A stretch of 64,000 bases of DNA from Maribacter sp. 4G9 (GTDB lineage: Bacteria; Bacteroidota; Bacteroidia; Flavobacteriales; Flavobacteriaceae). A program made the position numbers and the translations under genes. Shown in pieces: positions 45,286 through 53,669 of the stretch (the first letter of the stretch is position 1; the number at the start of each line of letters is the position of its first letter). Location of the stretch: positions 140,209-204,208 of the forward strand of contig NZ_MDGL01000149.1 of assembly GCF_002742265.1 (NCBI RefSeq), written 5' to 3'. Below the pieces are notes generated by a model that was not told the origin of the DNA, made no database searches, and saw only the letters and a program-made list of their open reading frames with translations.

Positions 45286-46278
45286 TTATTCTTTCTTTTT
45301 ATGCTTGTTGAACTTTAGAACGATGTACACTGGAAAATGATCACTGTAGCCACCCAAGTATTTTTTACCAACAAAGGTCCTAAAGGGATTTCCCTTGTAT
45401 TTCCCTTTTATTTCCTTTAAAAAATCTTGGTCAAAAATATTTGCTGTATCAAAACTATGGCTGCCCTTCTCGTACCTATAGAATCTATGGGATAGTATAA
45501 TCTGATCAAACAGGCTCCATGTTTTTTTGTAACTGGCGCTTCCCCGCGACTTGGGTATATGAAGGCTTTCCATTGGGTTGTGTAACCCTGTATCCTGTAA
45601 AAGTGTTTGAACACTCTTAGAGGACGGGTCGTCATTGAAATCTCCCATTACAATGCATTTGGGGTTGGACTCATCCCTTTGAATAGCGGCAATTTTTCCT
45701 TTTACAACTTCGGCGGCGGCCATTCTTTTATATTCAGTGATTTCCGCACCATCCCTTCTCGAGGGCCAGTGATTTATGAACAGGTGTATTTTTTCACCAT
45801 TCAGTAGGCCGCATACATATAGGATATCCCTGGTAGTATCACGAACTCCATCTGGGTTGTTGACCATGAGAGGTATTGCTTGAGAGATAAGTACTTTAAA
45901 ATACTTCCGATGATATATGAGCCCCGTATCGATACCCCGCTCATCGGGAGATTCATAATGCACAAAATCGTAATCCACGTCCTCTAACGGCTCCGTTTCG
46001 ATCAAATCCCTTAGTACCGAATGATTCTCCACTTCCGCTACGCCAATGATTACAGGTGGATAGCGATTGGCCGATTGCCCTATGCTGAATATTGTCTTGG
46101 CCAACCCGGAAAGTTTTCTACGGTATTTATTTTGTGTCCAATTTTTAAATCCATCCGGGGTAAAATCCTCGTCCAGGGTACGGACATTGTTTTTGGGGTC
46201 AAAAAGATTTTCGAGATTATAGAAAGCGATGGTAAATAAATGTTCGGAAATCTTCTTTTTGAAAAATGGAAATCGCAT
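45286..46278 (-). CDS. Endonuclease/exonuclease/phosphatase-family protein
   Basis: DNase I-like fold protein of 330 aa. Catalytic blocks in order: FYNLENLFDPKN with the metal-ligand Asn/Glu, VIGVAEVENHSVLRDLI (Glu), FINHWPSRRDG (His), CIVMGDFNDDPSS (Asp/Asn) and GGYSDHFPVYIVLKF (terminal Asp-His). It should cleave phosphodiester or phosphoester bonds with Mg2+. Substrates in this superfamily range from DNA to lipids, so the role is open. No signal peptide is obvious. It is divergent from hflX; a GTCCTT-N5-AAGGAC hairpin (46279-46295) directly precedes its ATG. Confidence 0.9.
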   Translation of the reverse strand: MRFPFFKKKISEHLFTIAFYNLENLFDPKNNVRTLDEDFTPDGFKNWTQNKYRRKLSGLAKTIFSIGQSANRYPPVIIGVAEVENHSVLRDLIETEPLEDVDYDFVHYESPDERGIDTGLIYHRKYFKVLISQAIPLMVNNPDGVRDTTRDILYVCGLLNGEKIHLFINHWPSRRDGAEITEYKRMAAAEVVKGKIAAIQRDESNPKCIVMGDFNDDPSSKSVQTLLQDTGLHNPMESLHIPKSRGSASYKKTWSLFDQIILSHRFYRYEKGSHSFDTANIFDQDFLKEIKGKYKGNPFRTFVGKKYLGGYSDHFPVYIVLKFNKHKKKE

Positions 46279-46295
46279 GTCCTTTTTTTAAGGAC
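46279..46295. other. Small hairpin upstream of the endonuclease-family start codon
   Basis: GTCCTT-TTTTT-AAGGAC directly adjoins the minus-strand ATG at 46278. The RNA hairpin would place AAAAA in the loop and hide the AAAGGA that could serve as ribosome-binding site. Confidence 0.35.
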
Positions 46296-46330
46296 CATAA
46301 ATTTACTAAAATAGCTCCCTCTCTTTTATG

Positions 46331-46338
46331 TAATTTTG
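46331..46338 (+). promoter_or_regulatory. -7 promoter element of hflX
   Basis: TAATTTTG fits TAnnTTTG, 14 bp before the ATG at 46353. It lies inside the longer open frame from 46266 and so argues for the shorter protein. Confidence 0.5.
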
Positions 46339-46352
46339 CACTTTACCGTTCT

Positions 46353-47567
46353 ATGTTAGAAAAGAAGACCACAGAATACGAAAAGGCCGTCCTCATTGGA
46401 ATTATCAATAAGGAACAAAACGAAGAGAAAGTAGCGGAATTTCTGGACGAACTGGAGTTCCTTACCTATACGGCGGGCGGGGAAGTTATAAAACGTTTTA
46501 TCCAACGGGTAGACATCCCCAATCCAAAGACCCTCATTGGTAGTGGTAAAATGGAGGAGGTTGAACGTTTTGTGGACGAAAACGAAATTGGTTCCGTAAT
46601 ATTCGATGATGAGCTTAGCCCCGCCCAGCAGCGGAACATAGAAAAACAGTTGCGGTGTAAGATCATTGACCGTACCAGTCTTATCTTGGACATCTTTGCC
46701 CAACGTGCCCAGACCAGCTATGCCAGAACACAGGTGGAGCTGGCACAGTACGAATATTTGTTACCGCGTTTAACGGGTTTATGGACACACTTGGAACGGC
46801 AAAAAGGGGGTATTGGGATGCGCGGTCCGGGTGAAACGGAAATTGAGACGGATAGACGTATCGTTCGTGACCGAATTACACTGCTTAAGAAAAAGCTGGA
46901 GAAGATAGATAGGCAAATGGAGACCCAGCGCGGCAACCGGGGGTCGCTGGTACGGGTTGCCCTTGTTGGTTATACCAACGTTGGGAAATCTACCCTAATG
47001 AACGTCATTAGCAAAAGTGATGTCTTTGCGGAGAACAAGCTTTTTGCAACCTTGGATACCACGGTACGAAAAGTGGTTCTTGGAAACCTTCCCTTTCTTT
47101 TAAGCGATACCGTTGGATTTATTAGAAAATTACCCACCCAATTGGTAGAAAGCTTTAAAAGTACCTTGGACGAAGTTAGGGAGGCGGATCTCTTGTTGCA
47201 TATAGTGGACATTTCCCATCCCCAATTCGAAGAACACATAGACTCCGTCAATCAGATTCTTTCCGAAATCAAAAGTTCCGACAAAAAGACCATAATGGTC
47301 TTTAACAAAATCGATCAATATAAAAATGAGGTCATTGAAGAGGATGATCTTATGACGGAAAAAACTTCCAGGCACTTCACCATTGAGGAATGGAAACGTA
47401 CTTGGATGGAAAAAGTGGGCGATAGAGCCTTGTTCATTTCTGCCTTGAACAAGGAAAATCTGGACGAGTTTAGAAAACGGGTGTATCAAGAGGTCAGGGA
47501 CATACATGTGACGCGTTTTCCCTACAATAATTTCCTATATCCGGAGAATTTGGACGAATATCAATAG
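46353..47567 (+). CDS. hflX: GTPase HflX
   Basis: Ribosome-associated GTPase of 404 aa that rescues or splits stalled 70S ribosomes under stress (known for HflX). The N-terminal HflX domain contains LIGSGKMEEVERFVDENEIG and GPGETEIETDRRIVRDRI; a coiled helix (LLKKKLEKIDRQMETQRGNR) leads into the G domain with P-loop GYTNVGKST, switch LDTTVR, DTVGFI and NKID. The start at 46353 (MLEKKTTEYEKAVLIG) matches family starts and follows a promoter box; the in-frame ATG at 46266 would overlap the divergent gene. Single-gene unit with a strong terminator downstream. Confidence 0.95.
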   Translation: MLEKKTTEYEKAVLIGIINKEQNEEKVAEFLDELEFLTYTAGGEVIKRFIQRVDIPNPKTLIGSGKMEEVERFVDENEIGSVIFDDELSPAQQRNIEKQLRCKIIDRTSLILDIFAQRAQTSYARTQVELAQYEYLLPRLTGLWTHLERQKGGIGMRGPGETEIETDRRIVRDRITLLKKKLEKIDRQMETQRGNRGSLVRVALVGYTNVGKSTLMNVISKSDVFAENKLFATLDTTVRKVVLGNLPFLLSDTVGFIRKLPTQLVESFKSTLDEVREADLLLHIVDISHPQFEEHIDSVNQILSEIKSSDKKTIMVFNKIDQYKNEVIEEDDLMTEKTSRHFTIEEWKRTWMEKVGDRALFISALNKENLDEFRKRVYQEVRDIHVTRFPYNNFLYPENLDEYQ

Positions 47568-47573
47568 GCATTT

Positions 47574-47696
47574 TTAAAGGCTCCAGTGTAGTTCATCGAT
47601 CAAATTAAACCACTCATATTTTACACCACATTTTAGGTTTGGTTCACAACATAAATGCTGCATAAGCTGAATGTAGGCCGTACCTTTACCCTGTGT
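47574..47696 (-). other. Possible remnant coding fragment or short ORF
   Basis: In the 268-bp convergent gap a minus-strand frame reads GKGTAYIQLMQHLCCEPNLK then CGVKYEWFNLIDELHWSL and a stop at 47574. An in-frame ATG at 47663 would give 29 aa. Directly upstream in another frame, QISIWGQHYHLNTG is also open, as if one frameshift broke a longer gene. I recognise no family; coincidence is possible. Confidence 0.3.
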
Positions 47697-47781
47697 TTAA
47701 GTGATAGTGTTGACCCCAAATCGATATTTGACTTCTTAAGCTATAAGTAAAAATCCCATATTTTACGATACCTACTTAACC

Positions 47782-47811
47782 AAAAAGCCCTCCTAAAAAG
47801 GAGGGCTTTTT
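47782..47811. terminator. Strong bidirectional terminator
   Basis: AAAAAGCCCTCCT-AAAA-AGGAGGGCTTTTT: a perfect 13-bp stem with a 4-base loop and T run, between the convergent hflX and DUF3078 genes. It serves both strands and marks the end of the SUF-region transcript. Confidence 0.92.
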
Positions 47812-47835
47812 ATATTTTAATATTCAGCTTATGAC

Positions 47836-48765
47836 TTAAAACGCATAGTTTAGTCCGAACAATACATAGGTCTGAAGGTCGTTTTCTATATTTTCAAACG
47901 TCGCCGCTGGATTTGGCGTGGGACCGTTCAAGGCATAGTTCAAGGCTTCTTGTTTGTTGTTCCTTAGGCCAAACTCAAAACCAAGTCCAATTCCGTTCCA
48001 TAAGGTATATCCAAAAGAGTTGATCCACGTATAATTGGAAAGGTCTCCACTTTTGTAGCTCTGGAACATGGATAGGTTGGTCTTAAAATTGACCTTACCG
48101 ATTTGTCTGGTATAGTCGGCCACAATCTTGGCTCCCAAGGAAGATTCAAAAATGGTATCATCACTGCTGAATACAAAGTTGTAGTTCAGCGGATGGATAA
48201 CGATTACCATATCCGTAATTGGGGTCCAAGTAGCACCCACACCTAAGTCTAGATATCCAGGATCATTGAAATTGCTAAGAATGGTAGTCCTGTACTCCCC
48301 TAAACCGGAAATAGCAAACTTTTCGCTTAGTTTTTGGCCATATAATGAGGAGATTGTAAATACGTCCGATGCCTGCCTGAAGCTATCATTATCGTTAGGG
48401 TCATCCTTGTCATCGAATTTCACCCAGGCAAGATTTACGTTCATTCCGTTTCTCCAAAAGAATTTTTCCTGGTTTAAGTTGGCGAATCCGTTTACGGTCA
48501 CACCAATATTTCCTGATGAGTTGTTTGGAGAACCTTGGGCATACCAATTATTAAAATTGGTGAGGTTCGCACCAATGGTTCCAAAAGCACCCTTTTTCCA
48601 GCCTGGAAGCGCGTCAATTTGTGCCTGAATGGCGTCCACCCTTGCCTGAATGGCCGCAATGGAATCCTTTTTGGGACCCATCTCCGCTTTTAATTCATCC
48701 TCAGTTTGTGCAAAACCAAAAGCACAAGCCAATAGAAGAAAAGTAACTAAGAAATTGTTTTTCAT
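47836..48765 (-). CDS. DUF3078 outer-membrane-like protein
   Basis: Exported protein of 309 aa with signal peptide FLVTFLLLACAFGFAQ and a short heptad-rich stretch (IAAIQARVDAIQAQIDALPG) at about 35-55. The DUF3078 core begins WKKGAFGTIGANLTNFNNWY. The rest has regularly alternating beta strands and ends with YVLFGLNYAF, a terminal aromatic as in outer-membrane barrels. DUF3078 genes often follow the SUF cluster in Flavobacteriia, but no function is established. It has its own promoter (48793-48800) after the DUF2480 gene. Confidence 0.85.
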   Translation of the reverse strand: MKNNFLVTFLLLACAFGFAQTEDELKAEMGPKKDSIAAIQARVDAIQAQIDALPGWKKGAFGTIGANLTNFNNWYAQGSPNNSSGNIGVTVNGFANLNQEKFFWRNGMNVNLAWVKFDDKDDPNDNDSFRQASDVFTISSLYGQKLSEKFAISGLGEYRTTILSNFNDPGYLDLGVGATWTPITDMVIVIHPLNYNFVFSSDDTIFESSLGAKIVADYTRQIGKVNFKTNLSMFQSYKSGDLSNYTWINSFGYTLWNGIGLGFEFGLRNNKQEALNYALNGPTPNPAATFENIENDLQTYVLFGLNYAF

Positions 48766-48792
48766 GATTTAGTGTTTATTTCAATTAGACAC

Positions 48793-48800
48793 CAAATGTA
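48793..48800 (-). promoter_or_regulatory. -7 promoter element of the DUF3078 gene
   Basis: TACATTTG on the minus strand fits TAnnTTTG, 27 bp before the ATG at 48765. It implies separate transcription from the SUF genes. Confidence 0.5.
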
Positions 48801-48836
48801 CGAATAGTCACTTTTTCGACAGTAAAAATATATTGA

Positions 48837-49343
48837 TTATTTGCGTTTGAAAAGAGGTACGGAAGAACAGGCTTCCCCGTACATGACGGACTTTGCAACT
48901 TCCTGTAATTTTTGGACCAAAAAGATGTAGGCGTTGGGGGGCACCGGTCTGTTACTGCAACCCTTAACTATTACAGGTTTATCCTGATAGTCTGAATAAT
49001 CCAATTTTTCCAGAACACCGTAATACAGAGCTGTTTCCAAATCTTCAAGGGAGCCCTGTACAACACGTTTGGCATAAGGGCGTAATTTAGTGGCTACCAA
49101 CATGTAGGCCCATCCTGGTACAATGGCATCGCTTGAACACGTAAGGGCCACAAAACTATCCTGATATTGGCTCCAATCATATTCTAGCAGAGCTTCCCTA
49201 AACTCCTTTTCCCTTAAGATGAGTCCCTGGTACAACCAATCCTTTATATCCAAAAGCTTTCGTGAACCTGTAGGATAATGATCCTCCAGGTTGAAAGTAA
49301 CCAGTTTGCTTTGGGCGACCCTATTTACAATTTCCTCTGCCAT
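48837..49343 (-). CDS. DUF2480 family protein
   Basis: Cytoplasmic protein of 168 aa: MAEEIVNRVAQSKLVTFNLE at the start, with FVALTCSSDAIVPGWAYMLV and VIVKGCSNRPVPPNAYIFLV, where the two conserved cysteines (TCSSD and GCSNR) lie in similar contexts. DUF2480 proteins are nearly always near SUF genes in Bacteroidetes, which suggests a role in Fe-S cluster assembly or delivery (inference from context; function not established). It lies 6 bp after the DUF59 gene, so it is in the same transcript. Confidence 0.88.
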   Translation of the reverse strand: MAEEIVNRVAQSKLVTFNLEDHYPTGSRKLLDIKDWLYQGLILREKEFREALLEYDWSQYQDSFVALTCSSDAIVPGWAYMLVATKLRPYAKRVVQGSLEDLETALYYGVLEKLDYSDYQDKPVIVKGCSNRPVPPNAYIFLVQKLQEVAKSVMYGEACSSVPLFKRK

Positions 49344-49349
49344 CAGTAC

Positions 49350-49682
49350 TTATAAAAGTCCCAGTTCCAATTTGGCCTCTTCACTCATCAAATCCTGCGT
49401 CCAAGGTGGATCAAAAGTAATCTCCACTTCCGCATCCTTAATGGCATTTAAGGATTTTACCTTTTCCTCAACCTCTACCGGAAGGGTTTCCGCAACCGGA
49501 CAATTGGGAGACGTTAAGGTCATCAAAATTTTCACCTCGTTGTCCTCATTGACCAATACATCATAAATGAGTCCCAGTTCATAAATATCCACGGGAATCT
49601 CGGGATCGTAAATGGTTTTAAGCACCTTTACGATTTTCTCCCCCAAATCGGAGGTATCCGTTCCTACTACTTCTTCTTTCAT
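49350..49682 (-). CDS. DUF59/MIP18-family Fe-S assembly factor (SufT-like)
   Basis: Small protein of 110 aa of the PaaD/MIP18 (DUF59) family. Conserved blocks are TIYDPEIPVDIYELGLIYDV and MTLTSPNCPVAETLPVEVEE, the latter with the reactive Cys, then EVEITFDPPWTQDLMSEEAK. In SUF clusters this family (SufT-like) helps mature or transfer clusters to target proteins. It lies between sufE (5 bp upstream) and the DUF2480 gene (6 bp downstream). Confidence 0.92.
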   Translation of the reverse strand: MKEEVVGTDTSDLGEKIVKVLKTIYDPEIPVDIYELGLIYDVLVNEDNEVKILMTLTSPNCPVAETLPVEVEEKVKSLNAIKDAEVEITFDPPWTQDLMSEEAKLELGLL

Positions 49683-49687
49683 GTCTT

Positions 49688-50110
49688 TTATTTTATTTGG
49701 GTTTGATAAGCCACAGCATAAAGTTTCAGCTGTTTGATCATACTCACCAGTCCGTTCGCCCTTGTGGGCGACAAATGTTCCTTAAGTCCTATTTTATCTA
49801 TAAAATCAGTATCGGCCTCAATAATATCCTTCGGCTTTTGGTTGCTAAAGGCACGTATCAATATGGCTATAATACCTTTGGTTATAATGGCATCACTATC
49901 TGCGGTAAACACCAACTTATCATCCTTTAGTTCTGCATGTACCCATACCTTACTCTGGCATCCCTTAATGATATTATCATCGGTTTTATAGGTGTCCTCA
50001 ATTAAAGGCAATGATTTCCCTAGCTCTATCATATATTCATAGCGCTGCATCCAATCATCGAACATGGAGAACTCGTCTATAATTTCTTCCTGTATTTCTT
50101 TTATTTGCAT
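49688..50110 (-). CDS. sufE: SufE-family sulfur acceptor protein
   Basis: Takes persulfide sulfur from SufS and passes it to the SufBCD scaffold. 140 aa; acceptor Cys51 is in IKGCQSKVWVHAEL, and the C-terminal RANGLVSMIKQLKLYA is typical. The frame is open to 50155, but an excellent promoter (TTTTG, 20 bp, TACTTTTG at 50157-50125) overlaps that extension, so the ATG at 50110 (MQIKEIQEEIIDEFS) is chosen. It follows sufS by 73 bp and leads DUF59 and DUF2480. Confidence 0.95.
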   Translation of the reverse strand: MQIKEIQEEIIDEFSMFDDWMQRYEYMIELGKSLPLIEDTYKTDDNIIKGCQSKVWVHAELKDDKLVFTADSDAIITKGIIAILIRAFSNQKPKDIIEADTDFIDKIGLKEHLSPTRANGLVSMIKQLKLYAVAYQTQIK

Positions 50111-50124
50111 GTATCGCTTTTCTA

Positions 50125-50157
50125 CAAAAGTACAATAGGAATTCTTGGGAATCAAAA
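50125..50157 (-). promoter_or_regulatory. Promoter of sufE-DUF59-DUF2480
   Basis: On the minus strand, TTTTG (50157-50153), 20 bp, then TACTTTTG (50132-50125), a full match to the Bacteroidetes -33/-7 consensus with canonical spacing. The leader to the sufE ATG is about 10 bases. Confidence 0.75.
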
Positions 50158-50183
50158 GTTTAGTCTTACTCTAACAAATTGCC

Positions 50184-51398
50184 TTACAACAGCATGTTTC
50201 GAGCTCGTCGCACCCCTTGAACCAAAACGTCCACTTCTTCTTTAGTGTTATAAAAACTAAAGCTGGCCCTTACCGTACCCGGGATTTTATAAAAGTCCAT
50301 GATGGGTTGGGCGCAGTGATGCCCCGTTCTTACGGCAATACCCAATTTATCCAAAATCGTTCCGATATCGTACGGATGAATACCATCGATATTAAAGGAA
50401 ATGACCGAAGTTTTATTTTTAGCCGTACCATAAATTTTAAGTCCGTCTATCTTTAACAATTCTTGGGTGGCGTATAACAGCAATTCGTGCTCGTATTTGG
50501 CAATTTCTTCAAAACCAATGCTGTTCATGTAATCCAACGCCGCACCAAATGAGATGCCTCCACAAATATTTGGGGTTCCGGCCTCAAACTTATGGGGCAG
50601 GTCTGCATAGGTGGTTTTTTCAAAGGTAACTTCGGCAATCATCTCACCTCCTCCTTGGTACGGTGGTAATTTTTTTAACCATTCCTCTTTGCCATAAAGC
50701 ATTCCTACTCCCGTGGGACCACACACTTTATGTGCGGAACAGGTGTAGAAATCGACATCCAAAGTCTGTACATCCGCTACAATATGTGGAGCCGCCTGTG
50801 CACCATCTATTAAAACAGCAGCGCCTATACTATGTGCCTTTTCTATTATTTCCTCAATAGGATTAATTGTTCCCAAGGCGTTGGAGATATGATTACAGAA
50901 TACCAGTTTCGTTTTTTTGGTCAGTAATTCATCATACACATCCATCAACAATTCCCCTTCTTGGTTCATGGGGATTACCTTTAAAACAGCACCTGTACGC
51001 TTGCATAACATTTGCCAAGGTACAATGTTGGAATGGTGCTCCATCGCAGAAACCAAAACCTCATCTCCCTTTTCAAGAATTGAAGAAAACCCGTTGGCCA
51101 CTAGATTGATACTATGTGTTGTACCGGAAGTAAATATGATTTCATGGGTTTTGGCCGCATTAAAGTGCTTCTGGATTTTTATCCTGGCCTGCTCATACTT
51201 ATCCGTTGCCTCTTGTGAAAGTGCATGAACACCACGGTGGATATTGGCATTGTAGTTTTCGTAATAATCTACAATGACATCAATGACCTGTTTTGGTGTT
51301 TGTGATGTTGCGGCATTGTCCAAATATACAAGCGGTTGGCCATTGACCTTTCTTTTAAGTATTGGAAAATCTTTGCGTATTTTATTAATATCCAGCAT
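50184..51398 (-). CDS. sufS: Cysteine desulfurase SufS
   Basis: PLP enzyme of 404 aa that removes sulfur from cysteine as a persulfide. PLP-binding Lys224 is in CSAHKVCGPTGVG, and catalytic Cys362 is in RTGHHCAQPIMDFY, the group II pattern. The HHSNIVPW and HISNALGTINP blocks are present. The frame is open to 51440, but the -7 box TATCTTTG at 51423-51416 is inside that extension, so the start is MLDINKIRKDFPILKR at 51398. It is separated from sufD by an OMP gene, a terminator and its own promoter, so it can be expressed independently of sufABCD. Confidence 0.96.
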   Translation of the reverse strand: MLDINKIRKDFPILKRKVNGQPLVYLDNAATSQTPKQVIDVIVDYYENYNANIHRGVHALSQEATDKYEQARIKIQKHFNAAKTHEIIFTSGTTHSINLVANGFSSILEKGDEVLVSAMEHHSNIVPWQMLCKRTGAVLKVIPMNQEGELLMDVYDELLTKKTKLVFCNHISNALGTINPIEEIIEKAHSIGAAVLIDGAQAAPHIVADVQTLDVDFYTCSAHKVCGPTGVGMLYGKEEWLKKLPPYQGGGEMIAEVTFEKTTYADLPHKFEAGTPNICGGISFGAALDYMNSIGFEEIAKYEHELLLYATQELLKIDGLKIYGTAKNKTSVISFNIDGIHPYDIGTILDKLGIAVRTGHHCAQPIMDFYKIPGTVRASFSFYNTKEEVDVLVQGVRRARNMLL

Positions 51399-51415
51399 AT
51401 CGATGTAATGATATA

Positions 51416-51423
51416 CAAAGATA
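51416..51423 (-). promoter_or_regulatory. -7 promoter element of sufS
   Basis: TATCTTTG on the minus strand, an exact TAnnTTTG match, 17 bp upstream of the sufS ATG. A clear -33 TTTG was not seen. Confidence 0.6.
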
Positions 51424-51585
51424 CCCGATAGCCAAGACATATAAGGTATTTGAAGATTTGAAAGTTTATTAATAAAAAGCTAAAACCCATACGGACTTAT
51501 AAATATGTATATGCCCTTTGCAATCATGCGGATAAAACCTTACATTTTGACTAAAGGCTATTTCACATTAACCTTATTTCACTAG

Positions 51586-51606
51586 AAAAACTCTAATTTT
51601 TTAGAG
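51586..51606 (-). terminator. Intrinsic terminator ending the sufA-to-OMP transcript
   Basis: On the minus strand, CTCTAA-AAAA-TTAGAG is followed by TTTTT, 5 bp after the OMP gene's stop. The short AT-rich stem is weak, but the T run is on the correct side. Confidence 0.5.
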
Positions 51607-51610
51607 CTAA

Positions 51611-52267
51611 TCACCTAAACAAATAATTCAAAGATAATTGTATGGCAGCGTTATAGTTCTGTGCTCCTTGAAGTGCATTTAGCCTATTTCGAAGCCCAAT
51701 GTAAAATTTTGGGGACAAGGAGAAATTATCGTTCAATTGAAGGCCAAGCCCTACGGCCGCACCATAATCCAATTGAAAATCCCCGGAAATGGAAGACCTT
51801 CTTTCCAAATTGGAATCCTGATTCAAGTCTTTATTTTTTATTACCTGATTGAGCAAAAACCCAAACTGTGGACCAAATTCAACGTCTATACGGTCATTAA
51901 GTGCAAACTTTCCCAAAACAGGAATCGTAAGATAATTTAACTGAACGTTGGTCCTGAAATCGTTTTCTTCCCCAACAGAACCATTGGTTTGAATGGCGGC
52001 TAAATCCGTACTGTATTGAAACCCTTGGGAAGAATATAACAGCTCTGGCTGCAGCTTAAATTTCTCAGAGAAATCGATTTCCATAAATATGCCTCCATGC
52101 CCGGAAAATCTAAATTTTAACCCATCCGTAAGGTCGCCCACGATGGAAGAATAATTGAGGCCCCCTTTAACCCCAAAATGTGCTTCTTGTGACCTACCCC
52201 CTTGGAGTAAAAACAAAAAAAGAGCCATTGTAAAAATGACTCTTTTATATAGGTTAAATTTCTTCAT
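51611..52267 (-). CDS. Outer-membrane beta-barrel protein (PorT-like) within the SUF cluster
   Basis: Exported protein of 218 aa: signal peptide FTMALFLFLLQGGRSQEAHF, then FGVKGGLNYSSIVGD, the usual start of PF13568-type outer-membrane barrels. Alternating beta strands follow, ending AAIQLSLNYLFR with terminal aromatic and basic residues. It is 6 bp downstream of sufD on the same strand, between sufD and sufS, although nothing suggests a direct Fe-S role. It is followed by a terminator. The substrate or partner is unknown. Confidence 0.82.
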   Translation of the reverse strand: MKKFNLYKRVIFTMALFLFLLQGGRSQEAHFGVKGGLNYSSIVGDLTDGLKFRFSGHGGIFMEIDFSEKFKLQPELLYSSQGFQYSTDLAAIQTNGSVGEENDFRTNVQLNYLTIPVLGKFALNDRIDVEFGPQFGFLLNQVIKNKDLNQDSNLERRSSISGDFQLDYGAAVGLGLQLNDNFSLSPKFYIGLRNRLNALQGAQNYNAAIQLSLNYLFR

Positions 52268-52273
52268 GAATGT

Positions 52274-53590
52274 CTATAGATCAAAGCCAAGGTTTACCCC
52301 AAGTTTATTGGCGATAAGCTTATTTATCCTAGTCTTTAATTCTGGAATGCGAACCGTTGCCAGTACATTGTTGGCAAAAGCATACATAAGCAGCGCTCTC
52401 GCCTCCTTTTTTGGAATTCCCCTGGTTTGTAAATAAAATAGGGCCTCTTCATCCAATTGCCCAATGGTACAACCGTGGGAACATTTTACGTCATCGGCAA
52501 AAATTTCCAATTGCGGCTTCGTGTTTATAGTGGCCTTATCACTGACCAAAATATTATTGTTTTGCTGAAAGGCATTGGTCTTCTGTGCAATCTTGTCCAC
52601 AATGATTTTACCATTGAATACCCCGGTAGAATTTTCACCATAAATTCCTTTATAATCTTGGTGGCTTTCGCAATTGGGTTCTATATGATGTACCAAAGTA
52701 TGGTGGTCAACAAGCTGCTTATCCCCAAGTATTGTAACCCCTTTCATCGTGGAATCTATATATTCCCCGTTCTGATAGAAATTAAGGTTATTTCGTGTCA
52801 ATTTCCCTCCAAAGGAGAAGGTATGCACTCGAACAACACTTTTATTTTTTTGGTTGATGTACGTATTGTCTATCAAAGATGCTGTGGGGGCATCGTTCTG
52901 AATCTTATAATAATCAACAATCCCATTTTCCGCTGCAAAAATCTCCGTTACGGAATTTGTCAATACCTCATTGCCCGTTAAGCTTTGGTGCCTTTCAATA
53001 ATCTGGACCTCAGCATTTTCCTCCACAACGACCAAATTTCTTGGCTGCAACATCAAGGACGCCTCATTACCCGTAGCAAAATGCAAGATCTCGATAGGTT
53101 TTCTTGGCATTTTGTTTTTTGGGATATAAATGTAAGCGCCTTCCCTGCTAAATGCCGTATTCAATGTGGTTAAGGATTCATCCTTAGAGGCTACCTTGTT
53201 GAAATAGACATCGATTACTTGTTGGTACATGGGTTTGCTCAAAGCTGCACTCATCAAACAGATATCCACACCATCATGGGTAGTTTCGGAAAGATAGGAA
53301 CTATAGATACCATCTATAAATACGATTTTATAGGTGTCTATCTCGTGCAAGAAATACTTTTTCACATCCTTGTACTCCAAGGCGTTTTCTTCCTTTGGAA
53401 AAATGCTGAAATCTACCTTCTGAAGGCTGTTCAACGATGTGTATTTCCATGCTTCTTCCTTTTTCGTGGGAAAGCCCTTTTCCTCAAAGTTTTTTATCGC
53501 TTCCATACGCACATCATGAACGGGATGATCTACATCCACGTTGTTCTCGAATGCCATAAAGGAAGAAATCAATTTATCTTTTAAATCCAT
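52274..53590 (-). CDS. sufD: Fe-S cluster scaffold subunit SufD
   Basis: Subunit of the SufBCD scaffold, 438 aa, with the right-handed beta-helix core typical of SufB/SufD (STMKGVTILGDKQLVDHHTL, HHIEPNCESHQDYKGI) and the C-terminal HGCTIGQLDEEALFYLQTRG and LLMYAFANNVLATVRIP. It works with SufC ATPase and SufB to build 4Fe-4S clusters. It is downstream of sufC, separated by 79 bp holding a 35-bp heptad array, and 6 bp upstream of the OMP gene. Confidence 0.95.
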   Translation of the reverse strand: MDLKDKLISSFMAFENNVDVDHPVHDVRMEAIKNFEEKGFPTKKEEAWKYTSLNSLQKVDFSIFPKEENALEYKDVKKYFLHEIDTYKIVFIDGIYSSYLSETTHDGVDICLMSAALSKPMYQQVIDVYFNKVASKDESLTTLNTAFSREGAYIYIPKNKMPRKPIEILHFATGNEASLMLQPRNLVVVEENAEVQIIERHQSLTGNEVLTNSVTEIFAAENGIVDYYKIQNDAPTASLIDNTYINQKNKSVVRVHTFSFGGKLTRNNLNFYQNGEYIDSTMKGVTILGDKQLVDHHTLVHHIEPNCESHQDYKGIYGENSTGVFNGKIIVDKIAQKTNAFQQNNNILVSDKATINTKPQLEIFADDVKCSHGCTIGQLDEEALFYLQTRGIPKKEARALLMYAFANNVLATVRIPELKTRINKLIANKLGVNLGFDL

Positions 53591-53593
53591 ATT

Positions 53594-53628
53594 TTAGTAA
53601 TAAGTAATTAGTTGTTGGTAGTTAGTGC
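53594..53628. repeat. Variable heptad array inside the SUF operon
   Basis: Five 7-bp words in register, TTAGTAA, TAAGTAA, TTAGTTG, TTGGTAG, TTAGTGC, starting 3 bp upstream of the sufD start codon and within the sufC-sufD spacer. Same 7-bp period as the arrays at 6441, 24255 and 40273 but with other words. Confidence 0.6.
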
Positions 53629-53669
53629 CCTAAGCACTCCACTCATACCTTCTACCTTGGACTTTTTCC

